Below are positions 25,771 to 35,473 of a stretch of 58,361 nucleotides of DNA, piece after piece. The notes under the pieces are model-generated. The model saw nothing but the letters and a program-made list of their open reading frames with translations, did no database searches and was not told the DNA's origin. Positions within the stretch are counted from its first letter, which is position 1. The number at the start of each line of letters is the position of its first letter. The position numbers and the translations under genes were made by a program. The DNA comes from Paraburkholderia oxyphila NBRC 105797 (lineage in GTDB: Bacteria > Pseudomonadota > Gammaproteobacteria > Burkholderiales > Burkholderiaceae), in NCBI RefSeq assembly GCF_000685075.1, contig NZ_BAYD01000063.1:1-58361 (forward strand). The letters are read 5' to 3'.

Positions 25771-26907
25771 TTAGAACTGGTGCGTCACGCCGAGCCGCGC
25801 CGCGACCTGCCGGCTCGTGCTCGATGGGTTGAAGCCGGCGATCTGCGCCACAGCCGCCGCGCCCGACGCGTTCTGGAACGCCCCCATCGCATAGACCGAA
25901 GTCCGCTTGGAGAGCGCGTATTGCGCGATCAGATTGACTTGCTGATACTTCGGCGTGGTGTCGCTCGCGTGCGCGTGCCCGATCGTATACGTGAAACCCG
26001 CCCCAACGAGCAACGCGCTCGTGACCGAGTACGTGCCCGAGATTTCGTAATTCTGGAACGTCATATCACCCCCACCGATCGCCGAGCGAAACGCGGTATC
26101 CGAGAAGTCCGCCGATACCTTGAGCGAGCCCAACGTGTACGATGCACCCGCCGCAAGCACGCTCTGGCTGCGGGCGCGCGCTAGCGCGTCGCCGTATATC
26201 GCGTTGGTGAAGCCGCCGCCCGACGTGTAGCCTGCGACTGCGGTCGCCGGATCGTCGACATGCAGATAGCCGACACCCGCGCCGATCGCGCCGCCCGCGT
26301 AGGCGATTGCGGCGCTCCAGGTCGAATCGGTCGAAAAAGCGCCCGCGTGGCCGCCGGGCGAGTAATGGCCCTCGAACGTGATGCCCGCAATCGTCGGGCT
26401 CGCATATTTGATCGCGTTGGGGACCGAGAAGCCGTTGTCGAGGTTGTCCATGTCGTTCGGGTGTGCGAAGTACCAGCCGCCGTATTGCCCATTCAGCGTG
26501 AACGACTCCAGCAGATCGACATTCGCATCCCATTGCCGCCCGAGGGTCAGCGTACCGTATCTCACGGACTGGATGCCAACGTAGGCGTTGCGTGAAAACG
26601 CAAGCCCGCCCCCCGCTTGACCGTTGGCGGCGTCAAAGCCGCTTTCGAGCCGGAAGATCGCGCTCAAGCCCGCGCCCAGATCCTCGGTGCCCTTCAGGCC
26701 CCAGCGGCTGCCAAGCGGCACACCGCTCTGCATCTGCACGAGTCGCCCGCCGCTGCCCGCCACGGCCTGACCGTTGTTCGCGCTCACCACATTGTTCGCA
26801 TAGTCGATGCCGAGATCGACCACGCCGTACAACGTGACCGAACTCTGCGCGTGCGCACCGCCTGCCAGCAGAACCAGCGGCAGCCCCATACCCAGGCATT
26901 TTTTCAT
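25771..26907 (-). CDS. general Gram-negative porin
   Basis: 378 residues with a signal peptide (MKKCLGMGLPLVLLAGGAHA), mature start QSSVTLYGVVDLGIDY, repeated amphipathic strands and a terminal Phe (GVTHQF) as outer-membrane insertion signal, all typical of Burkholderia-type 16-strand porins. The ATG at 26907 follows GGAAGAG; an ATG four codons upstream lacks a site. It is the last gene of the minus-strand module and probably lets the module substrate across the outer membrane. Confidence 0.9.
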   Translation of the reverse strand: MKKCLGMGLPLVLLAGGAHAQSSVTLYGVVDLGIDYANNVVSANNGQAVAGSGGRLVQMQSGVPLGSRWGLKGTEDLGAGLSAIFRLESGFDAANGQAGGGLAFSRNAYVGIQSVRYGTLTLGRQWDANVDLLESFTLNGQYGGWYFAHPNDMDNLDNGFSVPNAIKYASPTIAGITFEGHYSPGGHAGAFSTDSTWSAAIAYAGGAIGAGVGYLHVDDPATAVAGYTSGGGFTNAIYGDALARARSQSVLAAGASYTLGSLKVSADFSDTAFRSAIGGGDMTFQNYEISGTYSVTSALLVGAGFTYTIGHAHASDTTPKYQQVNLIAQYALSKRTSVYAMGAFQNASGAAAVAQIAGFNPSSTSRQVAARLGVTHQF

Positions 26908-26988
26908 TGTCTCTTCCATGTTGATTTGATGTTGAATCGGTGTCCATGGCGCGGGGCCTTTTCATCTGCGCATGCCCCGCGTGAACCC

Positions 26989-28347
26989 TTAGAGCGCTAC
27001 ATCGCGCACGAACGTCCCCTTGCCCGCGAGCGACAGGGCCGCGCGATAGACGAACGCCGCGCTCACGGCCGCCGCAGGGGCGGAGAACGTCGCGACGGTG
27101 CCGCCGCATTCGAGCAGCGCGATGCCGATCGCCGTGGCTGCGAGCCAGGCCACGAGCCCGCACAGATTGAGCGCGACCACGCGCTCGCGGCGATATTCGA
27201 TCTGCCCACCGAAAATCGCGTCGTAGTGCGGCGACACGATATGCGTAACCGCGATCGCCACCCAGGCAACGACGAAGATCCCCTGATACGAGAGCGCCTG
27301 CAGGATGAAGCTGAACACGTTCGTGAGCATGAGCGCGTAGACGAGTGCGCCGACCACGATCGACCAGACGAATTTCGGCAAGTCCAGCCCGATCGCACTT
27401 TGGAAGAACGCGTGCATGTTCGTTGATGCAAGGTAGAAGTTCGCCGTATTGATGCGCGTCTGCGTGACCCAGACGAACAACAGCCCACCGAAACCCATCA
27501 GCTTGAGCAATGCCATCACGACCGACACCTCGCTCAACGCGCCCTGAGTCGCGAGCGTGCCCGCGAGAAAGATGCCCGCCACGCCGTTGCAGAGGAACGT
27601 GAACGTGTAGAAGAGCCAACCGAAGTTGAGGTTCGCGTGATAGCCGGCATCCTGCTTCTTGCCGAAGCGCGCGTAGTCCCACGTGTACATCATGAGAATC
27701 CATACGCCCATGAACGCAGTGAAGCAGTTCCACCAGCCATGCGCCGGCGCGCCTCCTGCCGGGCCGAGATGCAACCAGGCGCTGTGGTCGCCGCTCGCGG
27801 CAAACGCCGCAATCAGCGCGGCAACGAGACCTATCAGATAGAACGGCAGCAACACGCCGTTGAATTTGTCGAGCCAGCGCTGCACGCTGCCGAACACGAG
27901 CAGCACGCTATAGGTCACGACGATCAGATAGGCCAGATGCAGCGAGACGGCAGGGAAGTACGCATTGATCGCGATGGCGATCACCGAGCCTTCGAACAGC
28001 GCGTAGTAAATCGCCGTTGCGAAGAAGATCAGTGTCGCAAGCGGCGCGCCGAAGCTGCCGAACACGACGCGCGAGAAAAGCGCGACCGACAATCCGCTCG
28101 AGATCGCGAACTGCACGATCACCCGGTTGATCACGCTGTAGACAGCAACCGAAAGCGCGAGCCCGATCAGCGCATTGACGGTGCCGAAATGAATCGCGAG
28201 CGTGGCCGACACCACGAGCCAGAACATCGCGCTGCAAATTGCCCACCACGCCATCGTCAACGAGCCTCTCGACATGCGCGCATCGTCCGGAACCGGGCTT
28301 GCGGCATAGCTGCCATCGTGCTTGTCCGCATTGGCTTTCAGCTCCAT
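26989..28347 (-). CDS. NCS1-family permease (purine/pyrimidine/hydantoin type)
   Basis: 452 residues with about 12 hydrophobic helices. The pattern of the early helices (SRGSLTMAWWAICSAMFWLV, FSRVVFGSFGAPLATLIFFA) and WNCFTAFMGVWILMMYTWDYARF match cytosine/allantoin/hydantoin permeases of the NCS1 family, which are proton or sodium symporters. Its place directly behind hyuBA supports a lactam or hydantoin as cargo. The 80 bases upstream are AT-richer than the rest and may hold an additional promoter. Confidence 0.85.
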   Translation of the reverse strand: MELKANADKHDGSYAASPVPDDARMSRGSLTMAWWAICSAMFWLVVSATLAIHFGTVNALIGLALSVAVYSVINRVIVQFAISSGLSVALFSRVVFGSFGAPLATLIFFATAIYYALFEGSVIAIAINAYFPAVSLHLAYLIVVTYSVLLVFGSVQRWLDKFNGVLLPFYLIGLVAALIAAFAASGDHSAWLHLGPAGGAPAHGWWNCFTAFMGVWILMMYTWDYARFGKKQDAGYHANLNFGWLFYTFTFLCNGVAGIFLAGTLATQGALSEVSVVMALLKLMGFGGLLFVWVTQTRINTANFYLASTNMHAFFQSAIGLDLPKFVWSIVVGALVYALMLTNVFSFILQALSYQGIFVVAWVAIAVTHIVSPHYDAIFGGQIEYRRERVVALNLCGLVAWLAATAIGIALLECGGTVATFSAPAAAVSAAFVYRAALSLAGKGTFVRDVAL

Positions 28348-28449
28348 AAGTCATCCGAAATAAATTTGATAAAATGAGCAAGCGCATACGCCCACTTGCC
28401 CCATCGTCCGGCGAGCCGCGCGACACACGGCCCGCCAGGCTGTTGCGCA

Positions 28450-30549
28450 TCAAGCCGCGTCTGAAGCGTCCGTCAACACATAGACGCCCGTAGCGTCCAG
28501 GCACGCACTCCACTGCGGCGGCAACACAATCGAGGTCGTCACCTCCTCGATGACCGCCGGTCCGGCGATCACGTCGCCCGCACCCAGCAACGTGCCGTCG
28601 TAGACCGGCGCATGCACGGTTTCGATGTCCTGCCCGCTCCCGAAGATCATGTTGCGCCGCGCCTTGATGGCGAGCTCCACGTCACCCGATCCGGTTTCGA
28701 TGGTCTGCGCAGGCGGCTGGTCGAGCACGCCATACACCGTGCTTTCGATGTTCACGATCTCCACCTGGCTTTCCGGCTCCGCATAGGTGAAGAGCTGCTT
28801 GTGTCGTTCGTCGAACAACTCGCGGATACGGCCAATGGTCTCGTCGCTCACTTCCATGGCGCCGATGTTCACCGAGCACTCGTGCACCTGGCCGCAATAG
28901 CGCATGTCGAGCTGGCGCTCGACCTGAATGCGCTCGCGCGGGAAACCCTCGCTTTCGAGTGCGGCGAGCGCGTCGGCCTCGAGCCGCTCGAACTGCCGCT
29001 GCACACGCTCGAACGATGTGTGCGGCTCGATGCGCATCGGGCACGCCGCCATGTAGTTGTATTTGACATCGGAAAGCAGTTGCCCGAACGCGCACAGCCC
29101 CGAGGCCAGCTTGGGGACCAGCACCGTCTTTACGCCGATCTCGCGCGCAAGGCCCGCGATGTGCAGCGAGGTTGCGCCACCGGCGGCGATCAGGACGAAG
29201 TCGCGCGGGTCATAGCCGCGCTCGATCGACACCCGCCGGATACCGTTGATCATGTTCACATTGACGATGTTGTAAATACCGTATGCCGCCTTGCCAACGC
29301 CGATCCCGAGCGGCTTGGCGATCTGCGTTTCGATCGCGGCACGTGAGGCGTTGCCGTCGATCTTCACGCGGCCGCCGAGCAGCGACTCCGGATTCAGATA
29401 GCCGAGCACGACGTTCGCGTCGGTCACCGTCGGCTCCACGCCGCCGCGCATGTAGCACGCCGGTCCAGGCACGGCGCCCGCGCTCTGCGGGCCAACCTTC
29501 AGCAGGCCCATCGCGTCGATCCACGCAATCGAGCCACCGCCCGCGCCAAGCGTCTCGACCTGGATCATTGGCGTGCCGATCCGATAGCGCAGAAAGTCGA
29601 TGTCCTTGCTCACGTTCGTCGCGCCGTCTTTCGTCAGCGTGATATCGAACGACGTGCCGCCCATGTCGACGGTGATGAGGTTGCGGTAACCGAATGGCCT
29701 GGCGACGAACAGCGCCGCGCGCGGCGCGGACGCCGGCCCCGAGTTGATCGCGTTGACGGCGCGCGCGGCCATCGCGGCCGGCGACGCCATGCCGCCGTTC
29801 GATTGATAGAAGCGCACCGGCGACTCGACGCCGTTGTCGAGGTAGAACCGTTCGATACGGCTTACGTAACGCGACAGCACGGGTCCGAGCCAGGCGTTCA
29901 CCACGGTCGTGGAGGTGCGCGTGTACTCGCGCATCTGCGGAAACACTTCAAGCCCCACCGACACGTAGACATCGGGCAGCATCTCGCGCACGATCTGCGC
30001 GGCGCGCCGCTCGTGAGCGCCATTGGCCACCGACCAGACGAACGAGATCGCGACGGCTTCCACGCCTTCGCGGCGGAACAATTCGCACGCGGCGCGCACG
30101 TCATCCTCGTTCAGCGGCGTGTGCACGGTGCCGTCCGCGAGGACGCGCTCGCGGATCGGTCTGCGCAAGTAACGCTCGACGAGCATCTTCGCGGCCGGAT
30201 AGCAGGCATCGTAGCGGTGACCCTCCTCCTTGTGCCCAAGGCGGATTTCGAGCGAGTCCTCATGACCGGACGTGCAGATAAGGCCCGTTTTCACGCCCTT
30301 GTGCTGGATCAGCGCGTTCAGCGCGACCGTCGTGCCGTTGACGCACAGGTCCAGATTCGAAAGGATTTGCCCGACCGGCTGGCCAAGCGCCTGCGCAATC
30401 TGTCCGAGGCCGTCCGCAATGGCGCGGGTGCCGTCCTCGGGCGTCGACGTGGCCTTGAACAGGCGCATCTGACCTGCGCCGTCCGCGAGAACGAAATCCG
30501 TAAATGTGCCGCCTGCGTCAACGCCCAGGCGATATTGCTTGCTGTTCAT
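28450..30549 (-). CDS. hyuA: hydantoinase/oxoprolinase subunit A
   Basis: 699 residues. The N terminus YRLGVDAGGTFTDFVLADG is the ATP-binding hallmark of the HyuA/OplA/acetone carboxylase beta group; GGTSFDITL and AAGGATSLHIAGLAREIG mark the second nucleotide-binding subdomain. With subunit B it hydrolyses a five-membered lactam such as 5-oxoproline, hydantoin or N-methylhydantoin with ATP; which one cannot be deduced. It starts 21 bp after hyuB. About 100 bp separate it from the permease. Confidence 0.9.
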   Translation of the reverse strand: MNSKQYRLGVDAGGTFTDFVLADGAGQMRLFKATSTPEDGTRAIADGLGQIAQALGQPVGQILSNLDLCVNGTTVALNALIQHKGVKTGLICTSGHEDSLEIRLGHKEEGHRYDACYPAAKMLVERYLRRPIRERVLADGTVHTPLNEDDVRAACELFRREGVEAVAISFVWSVANGAHERRAAQIVREMLPDVYVSVGLEVFPQMREYTRTSTTVVNAWLGPVLSRYVSRIERFYLDNGVESPVRFYQSNGGMASPAAMAARAVNAINSGPASAPRAALFVARPFGYRNLITVDMGGTSFDITLTKDGATNVSKDIDFLRYRIGTPMIQVETLGAGGGSIAWIDAMGLLKVGPQSAGAVPGPACYMRGGVEPTVTDANVVLGYLNPESLLGGRVKIDGNASRAAIETQIAKPLGIGVGKAAYGIYNIVNVNMINGIRRVSIERGYDPRDFVLIAAGGATSLHIAGLAREIGVKTVLVPKLASGLCAFGQLLSDVKYNYMAACPMRIEPHTSFERVQRQFERLEADALAALESEGFPRERIQVERQLDMRYCGQVHECSVNIGAMEVSDETIGRIRELFDERHKQLFTYAEPESQVEIVNIESTVYGVLDQPPAQTIETGSGDVELAIKARRNMIFGSGQDIETVHAPVYDGTLLGAGDVIAGPAVIEEVTTSIVLPPQWSACLDATGVYVLTDASDAA

Positions 30550-30570
30550 GTCATCTCCTTCGTCTTGGGG

Positions 30571-32322
30571 TTAGCGGCGGCTGGCGCGCAGCGCATCGGT
30601 GGCGGCGCAGTCCACGCGCAGGCTCTCTTCGTCGATCACCACGCCGTACTCGGCGCGCGCCGCGCCAATCGAAACAATGCCGTTGCGCACGTCTGTCGCG
30701 ACCTGCCCGGGATCGCGCAGCAGCGGCGAACCCCAGCCGCCGCCGCCGGGGTTGTACGTCGCGAGGCAATAGCCGTCGCGCACCGTCATCACCGCGTTCT
30801 CCTGATGCGATTCGATCACCTTGCCGTGGCGCTTCAGATCGACGCGGCCGAGTTTGGTCTGCGGCAAGGCGCTCGATGCACCGTTGGCGCCGATCGCGGG
30901 CAGCTTGCGCCCTTCCCCGAAGCTCACAACCGTCATCTCGTGGCCGATCGGCTCGACTTCCCAGACCGTGCCGCTGCCGCCGCGATATTGGCCCGCCCCG
31001 GCACTGTCCGTGACCAGCCCGTAACGATGGATCAGGATGGGATACGAGTATTCGAGCGTCTCGATGTCGCCCGAATAAAGCGCTCCGAAACAGGACTGCG
31101 GACCGCACGCGTGCCAGCCGTCCATGTAGCCGGTCGCCCCCGCTCCCGACACGAGCGACGCCAGCACCATCGTGACGTACTCCTCATCATTTCTTTGGTC
31201 GTGCCCCGCAATGTTCACCCCGCTGGAATGCCCCCAGGAGCCCACGGCGCGTTCGGGCTGCGCCTTTTCCAGCGCGAGGCGCACCGCGTCGGCGAGCGTT
31301 TCCATTGGCGTCGTCGTGCAGTTCACGTGCGGCGCAGGCTCGCGTGCGTTGCACAACGTCCCCTTGGGTCCGAGATCGACGCTCACACAGCGGTAGAGCC
31401 CCTCGTTATACGGCGGATCGAGCTGGGCGAACATCATCAGGCCGAGGTAGACACCCGAGATCGAATTACCTTCGTAGGAGTTGATGAAATAGGGAATCTG
31501 CGGCGGACTCTCGATGCGGATGCGGCACGTATCCGCGGCGATGTCCACGGTCGCCTTGATCACGATCTCGCCGAAGCCGTGGCCGGAATCCTCGAGCGTC
31601 GCGCTCGCCTCATAAGTGCCGTCCGGGACCGCACGGATAATCTGGCGCATATGGCGATCGGCCATGTCCATCAATTCGTCGATACAGGAACGCACCGTCT
31701 CGACACCGTATTTGTCGAGCAGCGCGATCAGGTTGCGCGCGCCAACGTTGACTGCGCCAAGCTGTGCCTTCAGATCGCCCTCCTGGTCGCGGCGCGAGCG
31801 CATGTTGCTCAACATGAAATTGACCATGTCGTAGCGCTCGACACCGCGATCCCACAGCTTGACGGGCGGAATGCGCAGTCCCTCTGCGTAGATCTCCTTC
31901 GCGTCCGGGTTGTAACCCGCTGGCACCGGACCGCCGATGTCGGTCACGTGGCCCTTGCACACCGTCCAGAACACCAGCTTGCCTTTGTAGAACACCGGCT
32001 TGTACATGCAGCAATCGACGATGTGGCTGCCTTTGTAGACCGGGTCGTTGTGGTAGATGATGTCGCCATCGTGCAGGTCGTCGCCGAAGAAGCGTGCGAC
32101 CTCTTTCATGGCTGGAATCAGCCCGCCGAGGTGAATCGGAATATCCTGGCCTTGCAGGACCATCTCCGGGCGTTCGTTGAAGATCGCATTGCTGTAATCG
32201 TGTGCGACGTTGAACACACTCGAGCGCGCGGTCTTCTCCAGCGTCATGGTCATCTCGCGCTGAGTGGTCTCGAGCACGCCGCGCACGACGGCAAGCGTAA
32301 TCGGATCGACATCTCGTGCCAT
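30571..32322 (-). CDS. hyuB: hydantoinase/oxoprolinase subunit B
   Basis: 583 residues. It begins MARDVDPITLAVVRGVLETT and contains VFNVAHDYSNAIFNERPEM, HIVDCCMYKPVFYKGKLVFW, and the Gly-rich AGQYRGGSGTVWEVE, all typical of HyuB/OplA beta-type subunits. I chose ATG 32322 because GGAG lies 7 bases upstream and because family proteins start at this position. It is the first gene of the module hyuB-hyuA-permease-porin. The long plus-strand frame opposite it is a composition artefact. Confidence 0.88.
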   Translation of the reverse strand: MARDVDPITLAVVRGVLETTQREMTMTLEKTARSSVFNVAHDYSNAIFNERPEMVLQGQDIPIHLGGLIPAMKEVARFFGDDLHDGDIIYHNDPVYKGSHIVDCCMYKPVFYKGKLVFWTVCKGHVTDIGGPVPAGYNPDAKEIYAEGLRIPPVKLWDRGVERYDMVNFMLSNMRSRRDQEGDLKAQLGAVNVGARNLIALLDKYGVETVRSCIDELMDMADRHMRQIIRAVPDGTYEASATLEDSGHGFGEIVIKATVDIAADTCRIRIESPPQIPYFINSYEGNSISGVYLGLMMFAQLDPPYNEGLYRCVSVDLGPKGTLCNAREPAPHVNCTTTPMETLADAVRLALEKAQPERAVGSWGHSSGVNIAGHDQRNDEEYVTMVLASLVSGAGATGYMDGWHACGPQSCFGALYSGDIETLEYSYPILIHRYGLVTDSAGAGQYRGGSGTVWEVEPIGHEMTVVSFGEGRKLPAIGANGASSALPQTKLGRVDLKRHGKVIESHQENAVMTVRDGYCLATYNPGGGGWGSPLLRDPGQVATDVRNGIVSIGAARAEYGVVIDEESLRVDCAATDALRASRR

Positions 32323-32444
32323 TACTGTCTCCATCTGATAGGTGTTTATCCGGGCTACCGATGCGGCGCCCGATCCGTGACGGATGGGAACGAGAGTAGG
32401 CAGGCAAAATTGGCCGGACAATGCACAGTGGGCCGCGTGCGCAC

Positions 32445-32508
32445 GCGTGTTGTGCTGCCGCTGCGGGCCATACACGCGGACTGTGCTGCTGGCGAACCCA
32501 GTACACGC
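32445..32508. promoter_or_regulatory. tandem 31-bp-spaced repeats upstream of hyuB
   Basis: TGTGCTGC occurs at 32451-32458 and 32482-32489, and TACACGC at 32471-32477 and 32502-32508; the pair of half-sites repeats with a period of exactly 31 bp (three helical turns). Placed 130-190 bp ahead of the hyuB start, this looks like a tandem operator for an activator. The rest of the 321-base gap 32323-32643 shows nothing I can identify. Confidence 0.5.
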
Positions 32509-32643
32509 AGCAAGCCCGTTCAGCCATAGTGGTGCTGACCGGACTGCATCGTTCGCTCCAGCTCGATATCTGGAATCGAGTTCAAGAATCGCGATATCGC
32601 GCGGCAAAGGACAGCCAGCAACGAGGCCGGGCGGCGAGTTGCT

Positions 32644-34986
32644 TCACCGCCACGCGTACCGCATCCCGACCCATACGCCCCTCGGCGCGCCCGGCCCGAC
32701 GAACTGTTCGTTGACGGGTGCAAACCCGTCAAATGTGTGACTCGGACCGTTGAAGAAGTTTTGCCCGAGCACACCAAAGCTCGCGTAGCGCTTGTTCAGC
32801 AGGTTCGACACCGTCGCAAACACCTGCAGTTGCCGGGTAACCTGCCAGGTCGTATCGAGATCGATCAGGAAATAGCCGGCGATCTTGCCGTTCGCGTCCT
32901 CATTGTTCTCGTCGCCGCGCGCATAGATGCTGCTGCGCCAGGTCAGGTTCGCGCCGATGTTCCACTTCGGCGTGGCCGCGTAGTCGAGCCGTAGCTTGAC
33001 GGTATTCGCGGGGATGCCGGGAATGTGGTCGCCAGGCCTGACGGTGATGTTGCCCTGGGCGTCCGCGCTCGAATTGCTCGGGCTGCTTTCGACCCAGGTC
33101 GAGCGGAAAGTCGCGTCCACGTAACTGTAGTTCGCGCTCACGCCCAGTGGCCCGAACTGGGTGTGCGCGGACAGCTCGATCCCCCGCCGACGCGTGTTGC
33201 CGACGTTCTGGAAGAAACCCTGGGTAGTCGTTGGCGTGCTGATGAACTCGATGTCATCGTGCAGCGTCGTGTTGTAGAGCGCAGCACTCCACGTCGTCGT
33301 GCTGCCGAGCTTGCCGCGCGCGCCCAGTTCGAACGTCTTCGAAACGACCGGCTTGAGCGCCGGGTCCGCCAGGAAATCGTTCGGCAGCGAGCACGGCGCG
33401 GCGGGATCGGCGCAGGTCAGCTCGATCGCGGTCGGCGAGCGCATCCCTTCGTTGTAGGTTGCGTAAGCGGTGAAGCCGGGCGTGGGGTTCCAGTTCAAGC
33501 CGATCGCCGGGTTGAAGCGCGAAAACACATGACTGCCGTCGAGCAGCGGCTGAAAACCGCTTTCGTCGCCAATGTCGGCCTTCGCCCAGTCATAGCGACC
33601 CGCGAGCGTCAGCGACCATTGCTTCGTCAGCGAGAGCGTGTCCTGCAGATAGAACCCGAGATTGCCGTCGCGCGTCTTCGCGTCGACCTGCTGGACGAAG
33701 TCGCCGATGCCGACCGTCGCTCGCGACGCCGTAAAGTATGCGTCCTGCGAATATTGTGTGTAGTGCGAATTGGCGAAATCGGCGGCGATGCCCGCGACCA
33801 ACTGGTTCTGCATGTCTGCGAGCTTGCCGAGCAGCGTCAACTGCAGACTGGCACCGTAGCTGTCGGTGCCGATCACCGATTTGACGTTTGTGCCTTCGAG
33901 CAGGTCGGTCGAGCCGTCAGGCTGGAGCTGTCCGAAATCGGTGTTGTTGTTGCTGCTGACGTTCGTGTTGAGGAAGCGCCGAAAGTAGACGTTGCCGCTC
34001 AATTCCACGTGGTCGTTGAAGTAGTGGTCGCCCGCGAGCGTCACGTAGCCGACGCTGTTCAAGTTCTGGTCGGGGAACGTGTACGCTTGCCGAAAGTCGT
34101 CGAGGAACGAGCGCGGTATCGTCTGCGTGCCTTGCAAGTCGTTGTCGGCGCCGCCCGCGGACAGCGAGATCGTCGTGTCGGCATCCGTGTAGCGCAGCTT
34201 GCCGAAGCCCTGGCGCACCCGGCTCGAATTGTGGTCGGCCCAGCCGTCGTCATTCGCGGCGGTACCGGTCACGTAGTAGTCGAGGTTCTGGCCGATTGTG
34301 CCGCCTTGCTCGATTTGCGCGGTTTTTCGGCCCCATGCCCCCCCCGTCACCTCGGCCTCGCCGCCCGGATCCTGCTTGCCGTTCTTCGTCGAGATCGCGA
34401 TCGCGCCGCCCAGCGTGTTGAGTCCGAAGGCCGGATTCGAGCCTGGTATCAGCTGAATCGTGTCGATTGCCTGTTGGGGAATCAGGTCCCAGTTCACGAC
34501 GTCGCCGAACGGCTCGTTGACCCGCACGCCGTCCAGGAACACCGACAGGCCTTGTGGCGTGCCCAGCAGCGGCGAGGCGGTGAAGCCGCGATAGTTGATG
34601 TCGATCTGGTAGGGGTTGCCCTGCGCTTCGTTGATGTCGACGCTCACCAGGTTCTTCTCGAAGAAGTCGGTGAGCGTGCTGCGGTGCTGTGCCTCGAGGT
34701 CTTGTGCGTGCACGATCTGCACGTTCGCAGGCACGAGCGAGAGCGGCGTGCCGATACCGAGCAGCGGCGTCGCTCCGACTACGATGACGGGGGCGAGGGT
34801 CGATGCGCTGGCGGAAGCGGCCAGCATAGCGCCCGGAGCTGGTGGTACGGCGCCGGCGGCAGCGGCATCGGCCTGTGCCCACGTCGTCGCGCTGACGCTC
34901 GCAAGCACGCATCCGGAACACAAAGCAAAGCCAACGTAGAGTCTATTGCCACTCCGATGACTCAGTCGGCAGACTGCCCTCATCAT
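32644..34986 (-). CDS. TonB-dependent outer-membrane receptor
   Basis: 780 residues: signal peptide (FALCSGCVLASVSATTWAQA), a plug domain at about 70-200 (FLDGVRVNEPFGDVVNWDLI, LNTLGGAIAISTKNG), and a beta-barrel ending in aromatic GMRYAWR. It is related to receptors for siderophores, cobalamin and other chelates. GAGGAG precedes ATG 34986. A sigma54 promoter and an activator dyad shared with the PQQ genes lie upstream, so the cargo may be a lanthanide or other metal chelate, or PQQ itself; this is inference from regulation. Confidence 0.88.
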   Translation of the reverse strand: MMRAVCRLSHRSGNRLYVGFALCSGCVLASVSATTWAQADAAAAGAVPPAPGAMLAASASASTLAPVIVVGATPLLGIGTPLSLVPANVQIVHAQDLEAQHRSTLTDFFEKNLVSVDINEAQGNPYQIDINYRGFTASPLLGTPQGLSVFLDGVRVNEPFGDVVNWDLIPQQAIDTIQLIPGSNPAFGLNTLGGAIAISTKNGKQDPGGEAEVTGGAWGRKTAQIEQGGTIGQNLDYYVTGTAANDDGWADHNSSRVRQGFGKLRYTDADTTISLSAGGADNDLQGTQTIPRSFLDDFRQAYTFPDQNLNSVGYVTLAGDHYFNDHVELSGNVYFRRFLNTNVSSNNNTDFGQLQPDGSTDLLEGTNVKSVIGTDSYGASLQLTLLGKLADMQNQLVAGIAADFANSHYTQYSQDAYFTASRATVGIGDFVQQVDAKTRDGNLGFYLQDTLSLTKQWSLTLAGRYDWAKADIGDESGFQPLLDGSHVFSRFNPAIGLNWNPTPGFTAYATYNEGMRSPTAIELTCADPAAPCSLPNDFLADPALKPVVSKTFELGARGKLGSTTTWSAALYNTTLHDDIEFISTPTTTQGFFQNVGNTRRRGIELSAHTQFGPLGVSANYSYVDATFRSTWVESSPSNSSADAQGNITVRPGDHIPGIPANTVKLRLDYAATPKWNIGANLTWRSSIYARGDENNEDANGKIAGYFLIDLDTTWQVTRQLQVFATVSNLLNKRYASFGVLGQNFFNGPSHTFDGFAPVNEQFVGPGAPRGVWVGMRYAWR

Positions 34987-35074
34987 TCGTCTCCTCGATA
35001 TTGCGTAGTTGTCTTAATGGGTTCTCGTTGCCGAAAGTGCTTTCGCCCCCCAAGCAACGATGGGCCGTCAATCA

Positions 35075-35090
35075 GCGAGAACCGTGCCAC
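35075..35090 (-). promoter_or_regulatory. sigma54 promoter of the TonB receptor
   Basis: On the minus strand TGGCACGGTTCTCGCT: the -24 element TGGCAC is perfect and GC follows after exactly 10 bases (TCGCT in place of TTGCW). The start would be near 35064, 78 bases before the ATG. The sequence matches the promoter in front of the aldehyde dehydrogenase at 15 of 16 positions. Confidence 0.75.
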
Positions 35091-35222
35091 GGGGGGTGGC
35101 AAGCACGCCCTGTCGAACCGCATTCGAAACCGGCGGGCCGCCATCATCGGAATGGCGTTGCCAGGGCTGCCGCCATGGTGGGAGCCGGACTTGTCATCTT
35201 TCGGAACACGTCAGACGGAAGC

Positions 35223-35239
35223 TGTTCCAGGATGCAACA
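35223..35239. promoter_or_regulatory. candidate activator site (17-bp dyad) for the TonB receptor
   Basis: TGTTCCAGGATGCAACA, about 150 bp upstream of the sigma54 promoter at 35075. One of five copies of the pattern TGT-N11-ACA with a GCAACA or TGTTGC arm near the sigma54 promoters here. The 621-base gap 34987-35607 holds this site, the promoter and the FNR/Anr-like dyad at 35460. Confidence 0.6.
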
Positions 35240-35459
35240 ACGCGCAGCCAGACCGGAGGCTCCCCGAGTTCAAGGAAGTTCGTCACGGCAATGGCCTGGA
35301 ACTTGCGTGAGCGGATCCGAAATCGATCCGATGTCACGGTCCGGCTGGCGCTATTCAGACAAATGAAAGCCTTAATAAGGGCGCCCGCTTGCGAGTGAAA
35401 TCTGCGCGAGTGAACGTCAAATCGGGCCAGGCACAGTACGTACTTAACTATCGCAACTC

Positions 35460-35473
35460 TTGATTTGCATCAA
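35460..35473. promoter_or_regulatory. FNR/Anr-like box upstream of the sigma54 activator gene
   Basis: TTGATTTGCATCAA fits the FNR/Anr consensus and is embedded in a perfect longer palindrome, TGATTTG-CAT-CAAATCA (35461-35477). The hexamer 21 bp downstream is only CACCAT. It could link the PQQ regulon to oxygen, or be an unrelated operator. Confidence 0.45.

Noticed and set aside
32335..32445. Sigma54 promoter for hyuB
   Set aside because: Sequences with GG and GC were present but not at 10-base spacing with a recognisable -24 element.
29803..32529. 908-codon plus-strand open frame opposite hyuA/hyuB
   Set aside because: It is antisense to two clearly conserved genes, is rich in Arg/His/Ala/Val with no domain, and arises from high-GC codon bias.
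33025..35310. 761-codon plus-strand open frame opposite the TonB receptor
   Set aside because: It covers the antisense of a well-supported receptor and shows no domain or ribosome site.
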